From Phytomonas francai (Eukaryota > Euglenozoa > Kinetoplastea > Trypanosomatida > Trypanosomatidae): 64,000 nucleotides of DNA. A program made the position numbers and the translations under genes. Below the pieces are notes generated by a model, which ran no database searches, was not told the origin of the DNA, and worked only from the letters and a program-made list of their open reading frames with translations. The stretch is taken from contig MJCC01000027.1 of the NCBI GenBank assembly GCA_001766655.1, forward strand, positions 27,353 to 91,352. Direction: 5' to 3'. This document shows, piece by piece, positions 28,601 through 37,600 of the stretch (within the stretch, counting starts at the first letter, position 1; every line of letters starts with the position of its first letter).

Positions 28601-31600
28601 CTCGCGCCGCCAGATCACCGTCGCGCCGTCCTCGCGAATAAACCGGAGGTTCACCTGGAGCTTCGGCAGGGTCAGGATGTAGAGCGTCCGGCTCCAGTCC
28701 CCCCACGCCTTGTCGATATGGCACCGCACGCACACGCTATACACCCCGTCCGGCCGCAGCCCCGTCGCCGTGAAGGTCGACTCCGTCGGCGGGAGCTGCT
28801 CCTCGACGTGGTAGGAGCCATCCCCGACCTCGGTCTCGCTGCCGTCGCCGACGAGCTCGTCGATGCGGATCTCGTAGTTGCGGACGGGCTTAAACGCCGT
28901 GTTCTTCCGCATCGGCAGCGGCCGCACGCTCGAGTCCCGCTCCCAGTGCACGCGAAACGAGTTCTCGCTGATGTCGTTCGCGACGCAGATCATCGCGCGG
29001 AGGGTCACGGCGTAGTCGGGCTCGCTCCAGACCCCCGGGACGGCCCGCGTGCGCTCGATGATCTCCGTGATCTGCGCGTCGTCGGTCTGCGGACGAACCC
29101 CCGGGCAGTCCTCGAGGAAGCCCTCCGAGGGCTGGTACCAGCGCCGCACGCAGATCCGATAGCGGTGGTTCGTCAGGAGCTCGCGAACGGTGTAGTAGCG
29201 CTGCTTCGGCGGGATGAAAATCGTGCAGAGGGCGCGCTCGGTCGCCGCCGGCGCCGCCGCCTCGTCCCCGAAGGCCACCTGCGAGAAGTCGTGCACGACG
29301 AGCTCATAACACATCGTCTCCTCGACCTTGCCCAAGCTCAGCGCGTGCAGGTTCGCCGTGTTCGAGCGCCGCTGCCAGGTCACATGGAAGAAGTTCTCGC
29401 CGAGGTCTCTGAGCTCGAGCGCGAGGAGGTTGTAGGTCCCGGTCTCCACGGGCTCGCTCCAGGGGCCCCACGCCTCCGCCCCGTAGCGCGCGCGGACGGA
29501 GAGAAAGTAGACCGTATCCGGCCGAAGCTCCGGGATCGTGTAGTGGAAGGCCTCGCTCGAGACCTCGTGCACGGCCCCCTCCGTCTCCTCCGCGCGGCGG
29601 ACGAGGACGGCGAAGGAGACGTGCCGCGTGTGTTTGCTGCCGTAGACGACCGCGCGCTCGTCGGGGCGGTCGAGGAGCGGGAACGATCGAGCGGGCCGGG
29701 CGGCCGCCTTCAGCGGCGAGAGCCCCACGTCCTCGGGCGAGGCCGGCACCGACGGCTCGATCTCGCTCGAGGCCACGGAGCTCCGCGCGGCGCTCGGCGG
29801 CGGGGGGTCACTCGAGCGGCGCTCGACGGCGCCGATCCGAAGCTCGTCCGGGGCCTCGCGGCGCCACTCGAGCCGGATAAAATCCTCCCCCACGGCGGCC
29901 ACCAGCGCCTCGATAAGCTTCATTGTGTAGATCACCCGCTCCGCCGACCACAGGCTCCGCTCCTCCCGGGAATTCTCCGCGCAGACGGTGAAGATGTACG
30001 CCGTGTTCGGCGTGAGTGAGCCCACCTCAAAGGACTGCGTCTCGCTGTCAAACTTCCTCTCCAGCACGGTGCTCATTCGCCCATCGACCATCCGGCTGAC
30101 GGAGAGGTAATACGCATTCTCCGAGTGCGGCCTCGAGCCGAGCACCGGGGGCGTCGGGGAGGCATTAGGGCAAGGATGCGAATGAAGATCGGTATTGCTA
30201 TTCGCGGTGGTGGTATTGTCGATCGTATTATGGCCTTCCGCAGCGACGAGAGGCGGGCTCGGGTTGTTGGGGTGGAGGTGGTTTGTTGGGACCCCCTGCT
30301 CCGGCCGCCCCCAGCGCACGACCATGGTACTCTCCGTGATGCTCGTCGGCGAAACCACGAGAGGGGCGAGCGTGGACACCAAAAGCGGCTCCGACCACGC
30401 ACTCGCGCGCCCGTTCGCATCGAAGGAGCGCACGCGGGAGGTGTAAGTTGTATCGAGCGAGAGCCCGGACAGACGAAAGGTCTGTTGGGAGGCCGGCAGA
30501 TCAGTCAGAAGGTGGTAGGGCGGCGGATGAATGCTGATGCTGTTGCCATTGCTGCTAGGATGCTTCACGGGCGCGCTCATACTCAGGCTGGCCTCGAGTT
30601 GATAAGATGCGGAGATGTGCTCTCCGACAAAGACCTTGTCCGGGCTGAGGTAGGGATGCGAGCGCTGCGGAGGCCGCTCCCAACTCACCTCGACGTACTG
30701 CTCGTCGATCCAATCGCAAGTGAGCCTAAACTGCGGCATCGAGGCAAGGTAGTTCGCCTCGCTCCAGATCCCAAAGCGGCGCTCCACCGCCTCAGAGAGC
30801 ACCTGAATGCGATAAAAACGATCGGGGCGAATCCCGCTCAGCTTGAATTCCGTCGTTGTGGCGTCAAACCGCTTGAGCAGGTAGTAGAGGCCGTCCTCCC
30901 GCACACCGTCGAACTCGGTGAGGTACGCCGGCATCAACTTCTGATCCTTATCCTGCTGCCGAGATGAATCCATCGAGAAGGAAAGCACGCTGTTATGGAA
31001 GAGCCCCTTGAGCGACGGCTCATTCGATATGGGCTCGGCATTGTCAGCGCCGGTTTTTGCTTCCGCGGCCGTCGTGTGTTGGCTCCCGACCATTGTACTC
31101 GCATCATCCCCCTCTGGAATCTCCTCCACGCGAAGGTAGAAGGCAGTGATTTTTACGTCGCTCTGGAGCACGTGCATATCGTTATTGTAGTCCACTTGGC
31201 GCGACTTCTGCCCCCATGAGATCAACGCCTCGTTTTCGTCCACGTCATGCACGACCGTGAAGGTTCCTGGTTGTGTGGTACAGGTCCGCGGCGTACACCA
31301 CAAGCCCCAATCCCCCTTTGCATCCCACTCCCGCACGGCTATGGTGTATTTCGTATCCGGGTGTAGCCCGTCAATGCAGAACGCATTGCACGCCCTCATA
31401 TCCCGCAGCTCTGTCTGCCGCTCCCCCGTCTCAAAGTTCTCGTGCTCGATGCTGACCTGGTAAACGTGCACCTCATTGGAGAGCAGGTCGCAGGTTAATG
31501 TGTTGTCTGCGTCGATGGCGGAGAGGGGTTTGTGGTCCATCCGCTGCCATTCAATATCGACGAAGGACTCTCCCATGTAGGTGATCTGCAGCTGGATGAG

Positions 31601-34600
31601 GTTCTGGGTCATGAACTTCAGCGGCCGCGTCCACGCCCCCCACATCAACCCTTTGCCTGCATCGCAATCTAACGTTGGCGCCACCTCGAACCCAGCCTCC
31701 TCGGTCTCCTCCTCCTCCGCCTCCTCTTCCTCCTCGCCGTGGTGGTCGCCTTTTTCGGATACTTCTTCCTCCTCATCGTAGTAGCGCGGGCAGAGAAGGC
31801 AGACGTACATGTGGTTCGGCGTGAGGCCGGTGACCGTGAAGGCGGCATCCCCCTCGTCGGGACGATTTCGTAGGTAGTAATCGGTATACACCCCGTGCTC
31901 CTCCACTAAGCGCAGAAGATACCCCTTGAGAGGAGTCTGCGGATCCGTCAAGAGTTCCAGCTTTCCATCGCACAACGACTGTTTGTGCAAGCTCAGCTTC
32001 TGTTTGAGACTCTGCATCTCTTTGAGCCCATTGACCAGCTCATCGTAGACCTCCGCAGAGTGGTCGCTCCTCTGCACGCCGGCGCTCAAATCGATCGGCA
32101 TGAGGCTGTGGTACTTGTGTTGGAGCTCCTGGTACCTCTCCCTATCCCGCTTCGCCGCCAACCGCACCTCCGCATCCAGGCGATGCCAAAAAAGGCTGAT
32201 GTAGTGCTCGCCAAAGCGGCTCTGCTCGAGCTCGATCGGCGCCAGCGTGTGGAGGGTGGCGGGAACGCACCACGGCTGCCATTCATCGCGCTCGTTGCGG
32301 GTGCGGATGGAAATTGTAAAATCGCTACCCGGGCGGAGCCCCTGAACGACCGCCCCCGAAATACTCCCGCGGAGCTGAATGTCGAGCAGAACCCTCCGTG
32401 CCGCGGAGATGTCTTCGGAGACGGAGGCATTCACGGAGGCCGGATCCCCCCCCACGTTCACCGCCTGCACGCGCGTGGCATCCCCGCCCCCGCCCTCCGC
32501 CGCCGCCGCCGCCTCACAACTCACCGAGGACGGCCTATAGAAAGAAGAGCCCCGGCTGTCGGGCTCCGCGAGCTGGCGCTTCAGGTTCCACTTAACCCCA
32601 GACCCGGGCCTCCCCCCGCGGCGGGCCGAGGCCGAGCGCACCCGCAGCCCCAGCTCCTCCGAGTTCAAAATAAACGGCGCGCAGCCGGGCTCGCCGCAGA
32701 GCTGGAGATGATACCCCGTGCTCTCATGCCGCCCGAGGACGATGTTCTCCGGCAAAAGATGATGCACGGTGTCCTCGCGCTGCCGGACGTTGTGCTCCAT
32801 CCGCGCGTTGTAGGCGGCCAAAACGCGCTCATCCGCCTTCCGCTCCCGTGCGCTCTGCTCCATATCCTGCAGACGGCGCTTAAGCTCGAAGAGCTCGCGG
32901 CGCTCGTACTCATTGCAGGCTCGCACGGCCTTCTCGCGCTCGTGCTCGAGGAGCTGGGCAAAGGCGCCGACGTCGGACGGGGACCGTCGCCAGTGCAGGG
33001 CCGCCGTGTTCTCCGTGAAATGCCGAACGATCACTTCGATCGGTTTCAGGGTGAGGACGGAAACGCGGTTGGAGGGCATTGACATGTGGTGGTTATCGCT
33101 CAGCGAGCAAACGCTCGCCGAGTAGAGGGTGTTCGGCCGCAGCTGCCCCACACACGCCCACCGCGTATCGCGCGAAAAGGTGAAATCCTGCTTAAACGCG
33201 CTACCAATTCCCCGCACAGTAAGACAATACTGCCGTACGCGATAGTTCTCGTAAACGACGGTGTTCAGCCCATCCAGGAGCGCCTCCGGCGTCTCCTCGT
33301 CGTCGCGCTCGCTGCTGAGCTCGGTGCTTGGGGCGACCGAGTCCATGTCGCTTTTATACTCACATATCGCTGAATACAACGGGTGGTCGAGCCGCGCGAA
33401 CCTCCCGACTTTTCCCACGTTCGCATTACTATTGGTATTACTCGCCCCCGCAGGGGGCTTCACCCACTTCGGGGTTGGCCTCCTCCACGCGATGTAGAAG
33501 CTGGACTCGTAGACCGAGCACACCGTCAGCGCGAGGCGGCCGTGCGTCACAAACTTCACCGTCGGGCTCCAAAGGCCGAAAAATCCGCCGGCGAACCGCG
33601 CGCGCACGCGAACGGCGTAGATCGAATCGTGCACAAGATGCGCAATATGAAATGTGTGATCCGATCCTGGCAAAAGCTCCGTCGTATCCAGCGCGAGCGA
33701 GCCGCTGTAGGTCCGCATCGCGTCCTCGGCAAGCCGCTCGACTTGCAGCTCGTACTCGGCGACGGCGGTGGTGAGCGCGGGGCTGATGCTGCCGGTCGCG
33801 ATACGATTCTGAAATTGCGTGAAACCGCCCACAGCATCCTCCTCTTCCTCCGCAGCGGCCGCGTCCTTCTTCGCCGTCCCTTTTTCCTCCGCGCCGTCGG
33901 CCTCGAGATGCTGGCGCTGCCATTCTACGAGCCCGTACTCCTCGCCGATCTCCACGAGGCGAACCCGCAGCGGGGCGATGGAGTGCACGAACTGCACCCT
34001 CGAGGAGTCCCCCCAGGCGCCGGGGATCGCTTTGCCGTCCCCGCCGAGCACCTGCTCCCGCACGCTCACGGCGTATCGGGTTCCCGGAATGAGATTGCAG
34101 AGCCTCTGCGAGGGCTGCGTGGTCTCGTAAACCCGCGCGCCCTCCACTAGGGGCTCATCGCGCTCGTCAAAGGGTCGCTCCGTCATGAACGGGCGGATGG
34201 AAACCTGATAATTGTGAATCTCGGCCACGGAGGGGAAGCAGACGAGCTCCTGCGTGTGCTCGTGGTAGGGCGGGCGCTGCCAGGAGAGGCTGATGAAGTC
34301 CTCCCCGATCGACTCCACCTGTGTTTCGAGCAGCGGAAAGGCGGTGACCTTCAGCGGCGCGCTCCAATGCCCCCATTCCTCCTCGTCTTGTCGTCCCCGC
34401 ACGGAGATCAAATACGTTGCGCCGGGAATAAGATTCTGAATGCGAAGGTTCGTCGTGGCGCCGTCCTCGGTCCGCACGCCGGCGCCGTCGTAATGATCGT
34501 AGTCGAACTGCTCGCCGCGCCTGAGGCTCGCGTCGATTGAATCGCACTGAATGCGAATCTGCCACTGCGTAACGAGCTCGTCGTCGAAAAGGAAGCTTTC

Positions 34601-37600
34601 CTCCTTTTCTTCCTTCTCCTCGGCCTCTTTGTCATCTTCGTCCTCTTCCAGTGCCGCTATTTGCTCCTCCTCTTCGGATGCATATTCCTCTGTGGGGTCG
34701 GATTTGGATATGCTGACGGTCAAAACTTCAGGAGGGCTTGCCCCGCTTTCGGCGGGGGCCTCCACGCGGGAGCGGAAAGGCTTGACAAGGCCGCTTCCAT
34801 GAAAGGGGTACGCGCGCGGCGGGTACGTTTCCAGGCCCTCAAGACTGCCTCCTCGCCCCCACTCCACCTGTACAAAGGACTCCCCAATCTGCAGGAGATC
34901 CACTTTGACTTCGTGCAGCGTAACGAAAGGGACGTGATCGCTCCAGAGCCCCCACTGATCGTACGTATCCCTCGCACACACCTCCACTGAGTAAAGCGTG
35001 GCGAGATCCAGCCCGGATAACGTGCAGGATCGCTCATTCCACGCCGTCGTCTGGCTGGTCACGAGGCTCCCGTTGCGGTCGAGGACGCGCACCTGATAGC
35101 CGCTGATCGCATCCTCGACCTGCCAAACCGGGGTGTCGGTATCGGGTGCCGACTCGCCATCCCACGCCCCCCGCTTCCAACTCACGCGGATGTAATCCTC
35201 GCCGATGTACTCGAGGCTGAGCTGCAGCTTAGGGAGCGTGCGCATGCGAACCTCGTCATTCCAGAACCCCCAGACCCCCTCAAAGCCCTTGCAGCTCATC
35301 TGCACCCGGTACTCCGACGACGGCAGCAGATTGCGCAGCTTGTACGAGCTGACGGTGGGCGCGAAGTCGTATATCATCGGCATCGAATCCCCCACGCGCT
35401 GCACTTTAAGACGAAACTGTTGAACGATGTCCTCGCACTCCATGATGGGCAGGCGCAGCTCGCGCTCGACCTTTGGCGGGACCGGCGTCGGGAGAAACCG
35501 ACGCCACTGGAGCATCGCAAAGTGCTCGCCGGTGCTCTCGAAGGTTACCCGCATGCGGGTCTGCGTTCGGAAAGCCCTCGAGGACCACAACCCCCACGCC
35601 CCCGTCTCCGTGAACTGCTCCCGGACGTGGATAATGTACACGGTGTCGGGAAGGAGCCCGCGGAAGAAGAGCGCGTTCGTGCTCATGGCCTTTTCGTAGC
35701 GGAAGTAGCCCTCCGCGCCGACAATGCTCACCTCGTATTGCCTGGCGGCGATGTTGACGTTTAACTGGGTGTCGGTGTCGGGGGCCGCGCCAAGGTCGGT
35801 CCTCCTCGACCACGAAACCCAAAGCGCATCCTCGGAGACGTGCTGAACGTTGATCCAGACGCTCGGCACCGTTCGCAGCTTCACCTCCGCGCTCCACCCC
35901 CCCCAGTCAAAATTATCGTTGTAGGTCTGGACGGAAACGCCGTACGTCGTGGCGGGAAGGAGCCCGTTGAGCTGCATGTGGGTTTGCATGTTCTCGATGA
36001 GGTATGTGGTGGTGGCGCCCGGCGTGGTGCAGCCGATCTGCCGGATGCGCACCCGGGAGGCGGTGAAGGCCCCGACCCCGAGGCTCACCTTCGCGGGGTC
36101 CGCGATGCTCGGCGGAAAGTGCTGCTCGCACCGCTGCCACTCCACCTTCGCAAAGTTCTCCCCGATATCGGAGATCAGGACGCGGGTGGTCGGGACGGTC
36201 GCGAACCACACCGTCTCGGACCAGCGGCCCCAGTCCCCGCTCGGCAGCTTGGAGCGGGCGGCGGCGGCGAAGACGGTGTCCGGCCTCAACCCCGGCACCA
36301 CCACCACCACGCTCTCCCCCACCTCCACAACGTCCTCGCGGTGCACCAGACGGTGCCCCGCGGCCCCCGCCGGCAGCGACCCATCCCCCGCCAAAGCCCC
36401 CGTGGGGTCTCCGCAAGGGGCCGTCGCCGGGGCCGCGGCGTAGGGCGGGCGCGTGAGGGGGGGCGTCGTCAGGCAGAGCTGCACGTGCGCGCGGGCCCCG
36501 CCAAAGGCGAGCAGCTTCGCCTCCGTCGCGGGGTTGCCGTCGTCCTCGGGGAGCCGCCGCGGGGGCTGCGCGCGCGTCACGGCGAGCCGGCAAAACCGCT
36601 CCGAGATCAGCTGCGCGTGGACGGCCATCGGGCGCATCGTCAGGCACCACAGCGGGACGCTCCACAGGCCCCACGCGTCGTTGTTGTACTGCGCGCGGAG
36701 CTCCGCGCAGTAGTAGGTGTCCGGCGTGAGCCCGACCACGCGGTAGGGGGAGTCGGTGTCCGTCAGGAAGGTCTCCAGGTGGACCCCGTCCCGCGCGTTG
36801 TACACGCGCAGGTGGTAGGCGGTGACCGCGCCGCGGCCGAGCTCATAACCCTTGGGGTTTGCCAGCCGCCGCCGCCGCCAGGCGATCACGGCGTAGTCCT
36901 CTGCCACCTCCACCGCCTCCACGGCGGGCGTCCCGCGCGTTAACACGTGTATCGCAGCCCCCCACAACCCCCAGGTCCCGCTCGACCCGCACACGCGCAG
37001 CTGAATCGCGTACGCGCACTCCGGTTGGAGCCCACGCAACGTGGTCTCTCGCACCATCGCCGTCAAATTATGCTCCTGTGTGAAGGAGCTGTTGACCCCG
37101 CTGATTCGCAGCACCTGCGCCGTGACGCTGAGGTCGCCGACCTGCACGGAGGGGTCAGAAAGCGTTACCGTGTGCTCATCCCTTCCCCAGGCAAGGTGGA
37201 TATAGTTCTCCCCCACCTCCAGGCTCGTCGGGGGGATGCAAAACTGCGGATTCGTGCGGAATAGTATCGGCGCGCTCCACATCCCCCACACGCCCGACGC
37301 GCTCCGCGCCCGCACCACCGCCACGTACTCACGATCCGGCAGCAAATCCACCACGCGAAACGCCGTAAATTCACTGGAAAGAACGCGTTGCCGCTGAATC
37401 TCAGCGTCCTCGGCCTCTTTATACGCGGTAGCAAGGTGGCCCTTCGGGTCCGCTTCACCGCCCTCGAAAGGTGCAGCGACTACGGCAGCCCTCTCTTCGC
37501 CCTCTTCCATCTCCTGGTTCGCGACCTCTGCGTTTCCCTCCAGCGGGTCTCTGCTATAGACCAAAACAGAGTACTGTGAGATAAAAACATCCGCGCTGAC

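Noticed and set aside
26057..30019. 1,320-codon open frame on the plus strand
   Set aside because: It lies antisense to the FN3-repeat gene; the translation is Arg/Gly/Pro-rich with no domain. It is a by-product of high GC3 in the real gene.
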